Of a stretch of 64,000 nt of DNA, positions 9,166 to 20,722 are shown in pieces. Numbering within the stretch: the first letter of the stretch is position 1; every line of letters begins with the position of its first letter. The notes below the pieces were generated by a model. It was given only the letters and a program-made list of their open reading frames with translations. It was not told the origin of the DNA and searched no databases. Origin of the DNA: Enoplolaimus lenunculus (lineage: Eukaryota; Nematoda; Enoplea; Enoplida; Thoracostomopsidae); NCBI GenBank assembly GCA_030248215.1, contig JASANG010001737.1, positions 377,001 to 441,000 on the forward strand, written 5' to 3'. Made by a program: the position numbers and the translations under genes.

Positions 9166-10420
9166 CGCCACTTTAATGACAGACATCTGCAACTACATGC
9201 GTCGTCCCGTCTGTCTGTCGCTGGTTCTGTGGATATCTATGTGGACGAGTTGCCTACACCAGCTTCCGTGGTTACCGCTCTTCGGCTATCGCAGGGCACA
9301 CTGGTGTGCCACAGGGATCGGTAACTCCGCCAAAGCTATTCAACTACTACATCGGTCGTCTACCAACTCCAGAGCAAGGTATTAAAACTATTTCACACGT
9401 TGATGATTTGAGTATACACGCATTGGGGCCAACCGCCGCTCCACTCGTTTGATCACTAAACACCTATCTTGCAACGCTGAAAGAATATCTAAATTGCCGT
9501 GAACTCTCTAGTCGCACAGCTAAATCTACAGTGACTCTCTATACGCCAGGCAACAGTGAGTTTCATCACCACCCAGATGTTACCATTGGCGCATAAAATT
9601 GCCGCTCAAGTACAATCCGAATCTATTGCGTGTTATATCCGACACGAAATTTACAATCACCAATAACCCACGCACCTTGGCTGCAAAAGTAAATCAAATC
9701 AAAGCAACAATATTCTTCGTGCACTGGCCGGCACCGACTGGGGCCAGGACAAGGAGACAGTCCTCGTTAGTCACAAAGCCATTAGTCGGTCATGTATCAA
9801 CTACGCAGCTCCCGTATGGACACGTTAACAAACGGATTCCGGGTTCAGATAGCTCCAAATACCTGAAAACGCTGCTCTACGCATCGCAACTGTCTCCCAG
9901 CACATGTCTGCGATCGATCACTATCACTGCGAGTGCGGCGAATCACTTGTCAAAGAGTCCTGTTTGCTCCTTTCTGATCAATACTTCGCCAATAACCGCA
10001 ACACGTTACATCCATATCATCACCTAATCAATAGACCGGCACCGCCACGTGCGATGAAAAACATATTGTACTCTGAACATGCGAAGAACGCAGTGGAAGC
10101 AATCAATAACGTTAAAGCAGCCTGGCAACGACTACATACATTTTAGCCGTCAACTGGAATATAAGCAATCAGGTAGTGAACATTGTTCTTGGTGCCCCCT
10201 CCACAAATTGATAGCTCAGAACGAGACTGGCCATGGTTGTTGTATAATTATCGTCACAGTCAACTGTCCGGATTGTAACGCTGGACCGCACGAGACCTAC
10301 CACTTTTCAATTGTCCTGTACAAGCAGCCACAACTCTCGGACCGCGTCACCTGTGGGCTAAACCAATTCAGTGCGCCTCGTTTCTGGGGTTAATGGACAG
10401 TAACTGAGCAACAGTAATGG
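9166..10420 (+). pseudogene. 3' part of a degenerate LINE reverse transcriptase (5'-truncated)
   Basis: Reading from 9303, the palm-domain motif GVPQGS is followed ~90 nt later by the catalytic-box equivalent HVDD (9396-9407; the family consensus is YADD, so Tyr and Ala are replaced). A residue pattern typical of the RT thumb follows (LNTYLATLKEYL, KSTVTLYTP). A TGA at 9450 and a stop near 9595 break the frame. Further similarity to the C-terminal region continues in other frames (LPLKYNPNLLRVISD from 9599; CINYAAPVW near 9810; MSAIDHYHCECGE at 9904). It lacks the endonuclease and most of the RT. The right end GATAACAAC abuts the satellite at an ACAAATTTC phrase. It is a jockey/CR1-like non-LTR element; the clade is not resolved. 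Confidence 0.75.
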
Positions 10421-11060
10421 GCGATAACAACAAATTTCAAACCGAGCGTACACTCACTACATTGGCGTATCACTGCATTGCGTTGTATTGTGAGTGTACA
10501 CAAATTTCAAACAACATACACGCTATTCATCTACATTCCGAGTGTGGGTGCACGCAAATTTCAAACACGATCACATACACTGTACATTTCACGTATCATT
10601 CCATGGCACTGTATTGTGTGTACACAAATTTCAAACAAGCATACACGCTGTACATTATACGTGTCATTGCATTGTAAGTGTACACAAATTTCAAACAGCG
10701 TATACGTATACACTATACGTATCATTGCATTGTGCGTGTATTGTGAGTGTACACAAATTTCAAACGCAGCATACACGTTGTACATTTGCATTCAGTGTGT
10801 GTACGCAAATTTCAAACCCGATCACATACACTGTACATTACACGTATCATCTCATCGCCCGTGCATTGTCAGTGTGTGCAAATTTCAAACACAGCATACA
10901 TTCTGTACATTTACGTATCGCTTCATTTCGGCTATATTGTGAGTGTACAATTATTTCAAACAGCTTAATACACGCTGTATATTATACGTATCATTGCATT
11001 GTGCGTGTATTGTGAGAGCACACAAATTTCGAACACAGCATACACGCTGTACATTTAAGC
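10421..11060 (+). repeat. Satellite-like tandem repeat, ~84-bp unit (right block)
   Basis: Same monomers and orientation as 8215-9165. The CGATCAC-type variant recurs ~250 bp apart (near 10545 and 10795), giving a three-monomer higher-order period. It resumes in phase with where the left block stops, so the LINE fragment splits what was one array of ~1.6 kb. Confidence 0.85.
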
Positions 11061-11763
11061 ATCATACGGGTTATTCAATAAACTGTACAACTCTCTGAAT
11101 TGTGAAAGTCAAGGAAAAGAAAAGCTCCTAAGCAGTGCGAGCGGGAGGTCAAACACAATTTTTACGTATCACTAGCAAATTTTAAATTTTTGTAGCTCTG
11201 ATTGAACAGACTAAGTGTGAGGTGTTCTGTATCCGACCACCCGGATTATAGCTGATTTGATTCCCCCTTTAAAAAAGGCACACAAATTACTGGTGAGTTG
11301 AAAAAAACACTCAGCCGACTAAGGGTCCATGAAAATTTAGATTGAACTAGTCGTAAATATAGAATTTTAAAACCTTGACCTTTCAAGCTAAATATGATTT
11401 GAGAAAGCATAAAAATTCACGTTGAATTGAAGCGTATTGGTTGTAATAAATCCTAGAACGGCCGCGACAAATAACTGCACATTATTCCAATTTATTTTTT
11501 GAGACAACCAATTTTTGAGTGCGCAGATTGTGTCGTGTTTTAGATTTTAATATCTGGTGGCACGACAGGGTTAAGCATAGCTGTCTCAAAAGTACATCAT
11601 GTAACCAATTTGACTAAAGTACTGAACATTGCATTTTGGGTCCTGAAAGAATGACCCATCGTATTTATTAACGCAGGAATCTTCCAGTATTCATGATTCT
11701 TTTATGACTTTCTGTTGCAAGTTATAGAAAATGTTGGTATATACACTGTTATTACGTTAACTT
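11061..11763. other. Non-coding stretch, no feature recognised
   Basis: AT-rich DNA. No ORF above background and no match to the repeat families here. Confidence 0.5.
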
Positions 11764-11905
11764 TTTTGGACCGTGCATAGATCTGCGTTGGACCGACTTT
11801 ATGGGACGGCTATGGAGTAAGCTTAAGTTTTAAGCTGATTCTTTTGCTTGTGTGTAGGCTTATGCATATAGGAATATGCTGATACTACAGTTACGGCCCT
11901 GATCT
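11764..11905 (+). mobile_element. Degenerate family B fragment
   Basis: The order is GTGCATAGATCTGCGTTGGACC, then TATGGAGTAAGCTTAAGTTTTAAGCTGATTC, a worn TTAGGC region, GAATATGCTGATACTAC and GTTACGGCCCTGATCTG, following family B from end to end. No clear duplication remains. Confidence 0.45.
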
Positions 11906-12116
11906 GACCACTTGCTCTGTTAGAAAAACATGTCATGGTATAGGAAGCCGTGAAACTTTTCAAAGTTTGCTACAGCCTGAATCTGCGTCCATTTTTTAAG
12001 ATTCAGAAGAACAATGAAATTAGTATTTCTGCTGGATTCGGTTGAGGCAAGTACAAACGATGGAATAATTTCAAGAAACACATTTTGATTTCCAATTAAT
12101 CTGAAATGAAAAATAT

Positions 12117-12450
12117 CGCCCATGTTCAGATCCGGGGCGAAACGTTTTTGTGTGGGACTACAATAGAGTAAGTTTAAGCTTTAGCGTAGTTTTTTGTTTT
12201 AAGCTTTAGACTATTTTTTCCTAGGCTTTGGCTTAGGCTCAGGCTTAGGTAGAAGCTAATTTTTACGCTTAGGCTTAGGCTTTAGGCTTAGGCTTAAGAA
12301 TATGCTTATACTACTGTTCTGCACCTGTTCTATACATTGGCTTTGGCTTAGGCTCAGCCTTAGGAAGAAGCTAATTTTTATGCTTAATCTTAGGCTTAAG
12401 AATATGCTTATATATACTACTACTAAATCTCTGTTCTAGGACATTTGGTC
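12117..12450 (+). mobile_element. Family B hAT-like MITE with TTAGGC core and a duplicated right half
   Basis: Left end CCCATGTTCAGATCCGGGG; right end CTGTTCTAGGACATTTGG. The flanks match as TGAAAAATAT on both sides (8 bp or slightly more). The interior contains CTTAGGCTTAGGC runs. The segment from the TTAGGC run to CTACTGTTCTG occurs twice, giving an internal partial duplication and an element longer than the usual ~200 bp. Confidence 0.65.
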
Positions 12451-13605
12451 TGAAAAATATTAATATTTTAGCAATTTTTTATAAGCTGTACAAAATGACG
12501 AGTTTTAGTTTCAAGTATTTGAGAATTATTCAACTGAAATATTGAACAAAAATCACGAATATTTTAATCATTACTGGTTACTAATGAATTTTACAATTTA
12601 TTTAATTGTTAAATTGAAAAAAAAGTCAAGAAACACAACTTTTGACACTGGATATTTTAACACATTTTGGCCTGTTTCTAAGAATAAACAATGTTTCTAA
12701 ATTCGAATGAAAATCTGCTATTTTTGGACAATATTACCGCAATCGGTATAGATTTGTATCATAGGCCTCAAAAATCTACACATTTTCTCATATATCGTTA
12801 GAGTATTAAAATGTCACATTTCCGTTATAGACTTTGATTTTTAACGTGATGTCGAATAATGCTTGCATGCTTGGATCCTGGCAGAGTTTCATTTTCGCAG
12901 GGGATAACCATGTCTAAAAGTCCTGTGGAACCAATCCAATCAAGCGTGGATATTTTTGATTCACATAGGTCATTCTACAACCGGTAAACCCTATTTCAAA
13001 TATGGCCTTCATTAAATTTCGAGGATTTCCCTATTCGGGCCATATATATACACTGTTGCCGCTGGGTACCTAATGTGCTGTACAAAACCGGCCTTTGTAC
13101 AACTGGTGGGTATGCGGTACAAAACCGATATTTGATCGGAAGCTTACTTTTCGCTAAAACAGGTTGCCGGTTATGGTTCAAGTGGTAGCGGTGCCAATAA
13201 CCAAGCATACAAAATATACCGGTCGTTGTTTCTAAAATAGCTTATGTTGGTTCTGTAAGATTTATCATTTTGCTAATTTTGCATAAATTTCATAGCGCGA
13301 GTTGATTCTTTTTTAGTGCATGGAATACCTTCTATTTCATCTGAGATTTAATTTCAAGCCATGTTTGTTACTGTATCGCTTTGGTATTAAAGTAAAAACA
13401 GCATGTAGCAGAGACCATTCATTGTTACTAAAGTAGCTGAGGATCCGGCAAAAATGCAACGCGTACTGTCACATTTTGTACCATGCATAGCTCAGGTAGT
13501 TGCTTACTCTTTTTATAAATATTATGCAGGTCCACTCATGATTTGACCAAGAGTTGATGCTGCATACTTTCACAAAGCATGCAACTGGGTACATTCTGTG
13601 CAGAA
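12451..13605. other. Non-coding stretch
   Basis: No gene supported. 13455-13605 has weakly inverted ends (AAAAATGCAACGCGTACTG against CAACTGGGTACATTCTGTGC). The same phrases occur at 21595-21660, hinting at one more small repeat family. Confidence 0.4.
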
Positions 13606-13926
13606 AAGATATTCGGTATTACAACTATCCGTTTAATTAAACCTTTATTTGCCATGTATCAAAAGCTTGAGCGACAGTGCAAGGCTATACTTTGGAATGT
13701 GCTTTCTAAACTAAGTATGCTTTTAAGTTTCGAACTCAACTGTATTTGATGCTGGAGTCATTTATGCGCTACAATTTGGGATAATTGACATTTATGGACC
13801 CTAATTACGGTTTAGGGACTCTATTCGCTTAAGGACTCTTATTAGGGATACGGACTCTTATTGACTGGGACTCAAAAAAGGGACCCCCTCTTATTACCTC
13901 CACCTCTTTATTAGGGTATCTACACT
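13606..13926 (+). mobile_element. Family K copy, left end missing or diverged
   Basis: It aligns in order with 59700-60085: ATCCGTTTAATTAAAC-TTTATTTG, AGCTTGAGCGA, TTTCGAACTCAA, GGAGTCATTTATG, then TTTATGGACCCTAATTA, CTTATTAGGGATACGGAC and GGGACCCCCTCTTATTAC. It ends CTTTATTAGGGTATCTACAC. Confidence 0.6.
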
Positions 13927-14549
13927 AGGCTTCACTTATGTCACCATCAATTCATGGAACTGACATTATTTTAAAAAATTACCAGTCCGACTGAACCAAA
14001 ACGAGTTTTATTTCCCTTAAACAGTAGGGTTTCTGACTTTTGCCATGTTTCCGAAGAATACTTCTATTTTGGACCTTTTGTTTGAATCTCGCTGATTAAG
14101 CTGATTATCATTCCACGAGCAAATTTGAGTTTTTATGAATCTTTTATGTATTGAAATTTAAACTATTAGAAGAACACGTGCGTTATTCCCCTCAGTTAAT
14201 AAATTTGTGGGCATTAAGTGCTTTTCAAAGATGCCGAAATTAGGATTGATTCTGATCGCAAAACGTTCTGTGTGGCATCAGAATCATATTTTAGCAAAAT
14301 TGTTTGAAATTTTAACAATTAAGGTATGTCGTATGAAATTAAATGCACTGTGAGAATAAGTCATACTGAAAATATTGCACCTTGCAATTAACTCACCAAA
14401 TTTCTAAATTTTGGCAAATTTTCTGTTTACAATTTTTTCGCGTATATTTGCAACTAAACGAAAACCACCTTGTAGACCCAACGAACGAGTGCCGTGGAGC
14501 GAAGTGAAAATCAATTCTTTCATGAGCATCCACGTATAATAGACCATTT
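13927..14549. other. Non-coding stretch, no feature recognised
   Basis: AT-rich, no credible ORF or repeat structure. Confidence 0.5.
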
Positions 14550-14795
14550 GGCCTATGTTAATTTAAGGGGCATCCAAGTTTCTGGCTGGTCTTTGGTCTA
14601 TTAAAACGTAGGTTTCGATTCTAGATTACATTTTTTGGCTTAGGCGTAGGCGGTCTGGTTGGTCTATAAATGCGTTGGTTTCGATTCTAGATTACATTGT
14701 TGTCTTAAGCTCAGGTTTAAGCTTTTGCTTAGGTTTAGGCTTAGGATTAGAAATACGCTGAATCTACTGTTACACCTCTAAAAATAACATTTGCC
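14550..14795 (+). mobile_element. Family B variant (subfamily with TTAA-GGGGC ends)
   Basis: Left end GGCCTATGTTAATTTAAGGG; right end CTCTAAAAATAACATTTGCC; flanks GACCATTT / CACCATTT (7 of 8 match). The phrase TTTCGATTCTAGATTACATT is present twice, so part of the interior is duplicated. It matches the copy at 39355-39555. Confidence 0.6.
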
Positions 14796-14891
14796 CACCA
14801 TTTTATGGAACTCAAAACATTTTGTGTAAGGCAAAATGTTGCGTGTATCGTTTACTGGTAAAAACTGCATTGTTTTCAGAAAGTGAAAGAA

Positions 14892-14960
14892 ATATATATT
14901 ATATATAAATATATATAGATATATATTTATATATATATTATATATTATATATATAATATA
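14892..14960. repeat. AT-rich microsatellite
   Basis: Imperfect (TA)n with TTATA and TAAATA interruptions. Confidence 0.8.
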
Positions 14961-15060
14961 CCGTTGCCTGAAAACTTTAGGTTCAAGTACGTTTGAAAGA
15001 AGCTAAGCCAAGTTTTCGCTAGCTTCAACAATGTCGCGTTTAGCTATGTAATTTTCAAGT

Positions 15061-15330
15061 ATAAACCTCTTCTCACATTGAGTTGCCTATAGGCAATTCA
15101 GCGCAGTGTATATACGTTAAATTATATATCGCACCGTGCTTAACATTTGCAACACATATACATAGAACTAAATCACCACAAGACGTGACAGCCCCCTCGA
15201 GCTCAAGCGTCAAGCTCCTATAGCTGAGTGGTGATGGTATACGCCTCCCACTCCAGTCACTGGAGTTCGAATCCTAGCATAAAAGTAGGTCTCAGTTAAA
15301 ATAGGAAATATTCATGTGAAAAAAGGTTAA
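15061..15330 (+). mobile_element. Family A, second subfamily
   Basis: It starts ATAAACCTCTTCTCACATTG and ends GTGAAAAAAGGTTAA, so the left TTAA is worn. The subfamily differs on the left (GAGTTGCCTATAGGCAA hairpin). It carries box A TAGCTGAGTGGTGATGG and box B GAGTTCGAATCC, ~45 nt apart as in tRNA genes, then GCATAAAAGTAGGTCTCA. Close copies lie at 37455 and 53384. Confidence 0.7.
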
Positions 15331-15792
15331 AATAAAAACCAAACGCAGGCGACGTAAATTTCGGTGCAAATACCTATATGAATTGACTGACTTAACTTTT
15401 GCTAGTTCTACACGTGCTTACATCATGTGACACTTGGTTAAGTGAGTAGAAATTTCGAATGTTTTGTTGCCAAACATTGAAACTGTATTCGAGTTGTGTT
15501 CCAGACTGTTGTTTTTCATAATAAATTTTAGCTTTTGACACACAACGCTAACGCGCATTTTGTACCATAAAAAGCAAGGAACCAGCTATAAACGCATTGC
15601 GCAAAAGTTTGAAAATACAACAACTTTTGTGAAATTTGAGGGTGGAAATTTTGCGTCGACAGGGGTGATTGGTACATAAAATGTTGATCGCTATGTCGAG
15701 TGCCAGATTTAGTACATTTTAAAATTAGGACAAAAACAGTTTTCGAATCATGCGGAAATTTACCGCTTCGATTCGTACTTTACACAGTTGTC

Positions 15793-15964
15793 GGCCGATG
15801 TAAAGATTGCAGGTGAAACGTTGTTCTTGGGGAATGCAATAGAGTACACTTAAGATTTGAACTAATTTTTTTGCTTAGGCTTAGGCTTAGGTATAAGCTC
15901 ATTCTTGCGTTTAGGTTTGGGATTACGCTTATACTACTGTTACGGCTCTGTTCTTTACTTGGTC
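15793..15964 (+). mobile_element. Family B MITE with TTAGGC core
   Basis: GGCCGATGTAAAGATTGCAG at the left; CTGTTACGGCTCTGTTCTTTA at the right. The core is TTTTTTTGCTTAGGC followed by TTAGGCTTAGG. The flanks do not give a clear duplication. Confidence 0.6.
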
Positions 15965-16856
15965 CCGACTAAATTTGAATTATTGTTAGTTGTTTTGCTG
16001 GTAAAATCAAGCTGGGTGGCTATATATAGTGTAACGGACAGGAAACCTATGTTTTGACGTAGCAAAAACAATGTGGATTATAGTGGCAGGTACTGAGAAC
16101 AGAACTACAATATCAGGTCTTATGACAAAATAGGCACGTTGTTATCGATAATTTTGTGACACCAAATACTTTACCTTTACAGAAACAAATTTAGTCTGGG
16201 TCAAAAATTGCAAAAGTGGGTGTCACCTGCCCCCCCCCCCCTGGCTACACCCCTACACTGCCCTGCAACTCGGCATGTACTGACATAGTTTTTTTGGTTA
16301 TGATTGGTCGATTTCAAGAATGAAATGATGTTGGTATTAATGTAAAATGTAATTTTATTCAGAACTTGAGCGAGTTTTACAAACCTTGACCTAATAATAT
16401 TACATTGATTTTTGGCAAAAACAAACTCTATTTAGGTTTAGAAATAGCGAGATTTAAGCTAATATAAAAGCGCTTGGTTGCTGTCAGCTTGATACGAGGT
16501 AACTCACATTATCCTGTTATTGCTCGTTGTGTACACCAGTTTTTATTTTAAAGTCAGTAATAGTTGATTTATTGTGAAGTTTTCAGAAGAAATGTACACT
16601 TTTTTGACAAAATTACAATAAAATAGGGCAGATTTGGTATGAAACGCAAAAACCGATAGTCTAAAATTGAAGAAAAAACAATTTAATGATTTCAACTCTA
16701 AATTTGGAACAGAATTTTTTGCTGATTTAAGCATTTTGATTGATCGTTCGATTGAAATGTTTGAACCCAACCTATTAAATTATCCGTAGGTTTTCGAGTG
16801 AAAAATAAGTCTCAAGATTAACTGAAAGCGTTTAATTTGCTCAAGCGCAGCCATGC

Positions 16857-16899
<43 letters not shown>

Positions 16900-17025
16900 T
16901 GAATTTTAGTTTAAATGTCTTACGTTTCTAACATTTGTATTTATAGAGTTGACTCGGACTTAATTTGAGAATAAGGACTCGTGTCAGTATGAAAGTAGCG
17001 TTTTAAACTAACGCAAAATATGCCA
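15965..17025. other. Non-coding stretch with C tract and (AAT)n
   Basis: No gene supported. It contains a run of 11 C residues near 16231 and a clean (AAT)n array of about 15 repeats at 16857-16900. A minus-strand ORF at 16543-16770 is AT-driven and unconvincing. Confidence 0.5.
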
Positions 17026-17186
17026 GTCGCCAGCTCACTTTGCTAGTGAGTTGGGGCTAAAATTTTTTTAGCATCGGCATACAAGGGTTTTCAATGACTT
17101 ACAAGCAAAGTTGAAAGTTTACCAATTGCATCCTAAATTTTCTTGGAGGGCTGAGCCCCCCATGGCCGTTCCTTGACTACGGCTTC
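17026..17186 (-). mobile_element. Family F MITE, degenerate
   Basis: The order CGCCAGCTCACTTTGCTAG, AAGGGTTTTCAATGACTTA, CAAGCAAAGTTGAAA, GGCTGAGCCCCCCATG, TTGACTACGG is the reverse orientation of the F consensus. Confidence 0.55.
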
Positions 17187-17924
17187 GAGGAGAAAACGTT
17201 TACGTAATAGCGTTTTGTTGCACCAGCACTTTATTTTACAGTTTTTAACCTACGGTACAATGTTTTGAAGGATTCTGTTTGAAACTCAAGACGGCTTTAA
17301 AACCCGTTCTAGTTTCTCGCTTTTCAAATTTTAATCAACAGCTCTCGTTTATGCTTCAATTTGTTTACGTTGAAATTCGTTGTTTATTTAATTGGATCCA
17401 TATACGTATTTTGGGCAACTTTCCAACATTACGTTGATTGCATTGATTTCTTTCATGCATTAATGTGATTTTTGTGCATTCGCTAACTTTTGCGTATTGC
17501 TCAAAACCGGCTGACTTCTTGCAATTATTTTGTTACAGATTTTGACAACGCAGTGTAGCTACGAGTTTATACGATGTGTCAGTTTTGTTAAATGTAGAAA
17601 TGTAAATTTTAAAACTTTCAATCTTGAGCGCTGGTGCGCGTTCATTTTTAGATTTCTTCTAATGAACACTGAAAATCTATCAGTCGGCACCTGTTGACCA
17701 ATGCTGTCACGATTATGATAATATTTGGCTTAGACTTCACTTGTTTGCGAGCACAAATTAGTGCAATTAGGAGACAAATAAATTCACAACGCATATAAAC
17801 CTAAGAATAATTCAGATAGAGAAAAAATATTGGTCAGCAGTACTGAGATTTCGTTGAATAATCAGGTCAATGGCACAAAACTCCAGTATCACGTTCAATC
17901 GTGTAAAACATGGGTTGAACAAAC
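17187..17924. other. Non-coding stretch, no feature recognised
   Basis: AT-rich, no credible ORF or repeat. Confidence 0.5.
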
Positions 17925-17927
17925 AAG

Positions 17928-18361
17928 CTTGGAAGTGGCGGTCCATGTATATAACAGGGCCGGAACAGTAGGATAAGAATATTCCTAAGCTTGGAAGTGG
18001 CGGTCCATGTATATAACAGGGCCGGAACAGTAGGATAAGAATATTCCTAAGCTTGGAAGTGGCGGTCCATGTATATAACAGGGCCGGAACAGTAGGATAA
18101 GAATATTCCTAAGCTTGGAAGTGGCGGTCCATGTATATAACAGGGCCGGAACAGTAGGATAAGAATATTCCTAAGCTTGGAAGTGGCGGTCCATGTATAT
18201 AACAGGGCCGGAACAGTAGGATAAGAATATTCCTAAGCTTGGAAGTGGCGGTCCATGTATATAACAGGGCCGGAACAGTAGGATAAGAATATTCCTAAGC
18301 TTGGAAGTGGCGGTCCATGTATATAATAGGGCCGGAACAGTAGGATAAGAATATTCCTAAG
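17928..18361. repeat. Seven tandem 62-bp units derived from the end of a family B element
   Basis: The unit is CTTGGAAGTGGCGGTCCATG, then TATATAACAGGGCCGGAACA, then GTAGGATAAGAATATTCCTA, then AG. Units are essentially identical; the last differs by one base (ATAATAGG). Each unit holds 8-9 bp of target flank (GGAAGTGGC) plus one inverted end and the start of the CCTAAG core. The seventh unit runs directly into the rest of the element, so the array grew by tandem amplification of an element-flank junction. Near identity implies recent expansion. Confidence 0.92.
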
Positions 18362-18459
18362 CCTAAGCCTAAGCTTAAGCAAAAAAATTAGTCTAAAGTT
18401 TAAACTGACTCTATTACAGCCTCTCCGGAAAACGATCCGGCCCTGTTCTGTAGATGGGC
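18310..18459 (-). mobile_element. Family B MITE at the edge of its own amplified array
   Basis: Starts GGTCCATGTATATAATAG and ends CCCTGTTCTGTAGATGGGCC; flanks GAAGTGGC on both sides (8 bp). The core CCTAAGCCTAAGCTTAAGC reads TTAGGC on the minus strand. The 8-bp duplication supports a hAT-like origin. Confidence 0.7.
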
Positions 18460-18682
18460 CGAAGTGGCCAAAAAAATAAATTGCCAATAGGCAAATATTA
18501 CCCCTCAGCGTCTGACGTTGTTACTATCGCACAGTGTAAAAACTTTAATAGTATAAGATGTTGAACAGTATGTCTATTATATTTTAGCCGTCGGCTATAA
18601 CAAAACAATACTTTTTGTTAACAGTTCGATGCAATAACCGCAGTCGTGTATTAACTGCAGTTTCAGCCCCCACTCCCATGTC

Positions 18683-18841
18683 GGCATAACTAAAGATCAG
18701 GGGCGGAGCGTTTTTCTGTGTGGACTGCAATAGAGTAAGCTTATTAAGGTTTAGTCTAATTTTCCTGCCCGATTTAGGCTTAGGCTTAGGCTTAGGAATA
18801 TGCGTATAGTACTGTTTCGCCCCTGTTCTAGATATTGGCCA
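18683..18841 (+). mobile_element. Family B MITE with TTAGGC core
   Basis: The left end near GATCAGGGGCGGAGCG is preceded by a worn GGCATAACTAA. The core is TTTAGGCTTAGGCTTAGG. The right end is CGCCCCTGTTCTAGATATTGGCC. No matching flank. Confidence 0.6.
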
Positions 18842-19514
18842 ATTTTGTATTTGAAACAATATAATTGTTTTTAATATTAATTCTGATTCTAGGGACCTTA
18901 CCCCATTTTATCACAAAGAAATTTTCTGGCGGCGGGGAAGGGAGTACGCCCGCCGTCGCCCCTTATGACACGAATACTTGCATTAATATTATCCGCTCAT
19001 GCATCTTATATCGGATGCTGATAAATTTTTTCGCTGCAGCTGAATTTAGGGCATTTGGTCATAATTCAAAATGGCGACGGTATAATTTCATGTACACGGA
19101 ATTATTCGTGAACCATTAGCACAAGAAAAAGTTGTTCTAAAGCCGGTTAAAAGTGCTTAAAATTTTGAGAGAGAATATATTCCCTCTAATCCTCTTGTTT
19201 GAACACAATAATGGCTGGATCCAAGATCGAAATAGCCCACCCATCGAAAATGTTAGGTACTTAGAAAAAAGGTTTTTTCCAAGGATGGTTAAGTTTTTTC
19301 ATACCTGTCCAGTACTTGTTTAGGTTCCTTTGCAAAAAGCCCCCTTCGCCCATATAATAATTGGAATAATAAAATAGGCTAAGTCTCAGGCATACGTTTA
19401 ACCTAATAGGCTTAGTAATATAGTGAACACGTAATGTGGGGATTGCCCAAGTAAATCTGGTGTGGGTGAAGTAACCACATTGCCTTCACCCAAACAAGTA
19501 TATATACATGTCTG
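18842..19514. other. Non-coding stretch, no gene recognised
   Basis: AT-rich sequence with a short GC patch near 18930. A small palindrome, GGTGAAGTAACCACATTGCC then TTCACC (19466-19490), is present. No ORF is convincing. Confidence 0.4.
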
Positions 19515-19716
19515 CAGGGCCGAAACTGCCACCCCCATAACCCCCATTTGAAGGGGCCTTCAACCCCTGAAGGGCCTGACACCTTAACCGTCGAAACAAA
19601 AAACGGCCAAAGCCGTTATATGCGTCTGGATTCTCGCTCGTTTCGCTCGCGAGTTTAGGGGGCGCCCCACCATGGAGTTTTGGGGGAATCCCCCGCCCCC
19701 GTTTGCTCCGGTATTA
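19515..19716. mobile_element. Family L element with 8-bp flanking duplication
   Basis: CAGGGCCGAAACTGCCACC starts it and GTTTGCTCCGGTATTA ends it. The flanks share CATGTCTG (in fact TACATGTCTG on the left, TTACATGTCTG on the right). The core is CGCTCGTTTCGCTCGCGAG. The CAGGG start and 8-bp duplication fit a hAT-like non-autonomous element. Confidence 0.7.
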
Positions 19717-20519
19717 CATGTCTGATATTTTTAAACTTTCCAATCGAGTAATATATATACCATGTTTAGACTATAAGACAAACTAAACAGTCAAGTAATA
19801 TATACTTTAAAAGTTTCTTGTTTTTCCCGTACGCTATGCACAGCGGCGGATTCAAAAATTTCTAACGGGAGTCAGGCTAGAATCCGTTACGAAACGCAAT
19901 TTTTACTCTAAGCTATGTGCCAATTATATGGGGGAAAATGTGTTACGGTATGCACGTTACCATTTTGCCGTAAGAAAATTTCTGACGGGGAAGGCGTCCG
20001 CCCGCCGTCTCACTGGATCCGCTAGTGGCTGTGCAATAATTTATAGGCGGGTAGATTGTTAAATTTAGCGGTATATATACATGAACTTCAGCAGCATCTT
20101 GTAGTATATATATTTCGCCGTTTTTGTGATAAATAAATTTTTTCGTCAAATTTTTGGCTGCTTTATTGACTGATTGTAGCGTAGGTATGTGATAGTGATA
20201 GTATTAATAGTTGGTTTTAGCTTGTTTTGTCGATATTTTAGTGTGTTTGATTGGAAAAGCAGTACCTATCGGATCCTGTGGGGGTAATTTTTCAGGCCAG
20301 GGTATCGAACAGGAATCGGACCGCCGGCTATTGTCATAAAGTTAAAATTTTATATTAAAATTTAATGTTAAGAATTGAGTTTGACGTTTCGCTCGTTTTA
20401 TTCGCGAGTTTTTTTATGGTTTGTTGTGTGGACCACGTAATTTTTGAATTTGCCTCATGATAAAATGGTTCTATTGCTGATTCACAAGGCAATCCATATT
20501 TGCTATTGCTTAAAGGTTG
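19717..20519. other. Non-coding stretch
   Basis: No gene. A fragment resembling the family L core (TTTCGCTCGTTTTATTCGCG) sits at 20383-20410. Confidence 0.4.
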
Positions 20520-20722
20520 GGTCAATGTAAAGAACAGGACCGGAACAGTATTATAAGCGCATTCTTAATCCTAAGCCGAAACCTAAGCCTAAACCTAAGC
20601 GTAAAAATGAGCATATTCCTAAGCCAGAGCCTAAACCAAGCAAAAAATCATAGCCTAACGCGTAAGCTTACTCTATTGCAGTCCCACAGAAAAACGTTCC
20701 GCCCCTGATCTTTACATGGGTC
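20520..20722 (-). mobile_element. Family B MITE, flanks AAAGGTTG / GAAGGTTG
   Basis: GGTCAATGTAAAGAACAGG at the left and CGCCCCTGATCTTTACATGG at the right are inverted ends. Two short CCTAAGC blocks are separated by GTAAAAATGAGCATATT. The 8-bp flanks match at 7 positions. Confidence 0.8.

Noticed and set aside
8248-9385. Several plus-strand ORFs of up to 230 codons
   Set aside because: They come from the ~84-bp tandem repeat and run into the LINE in the wrong frame.
12117-12450. True telomere or subtelomere indicated by TTAGGC runs
   Set aside because: The hexamers are short, interrupted and always inside family B elements with inverted ends; they do not mark a chromosome end.
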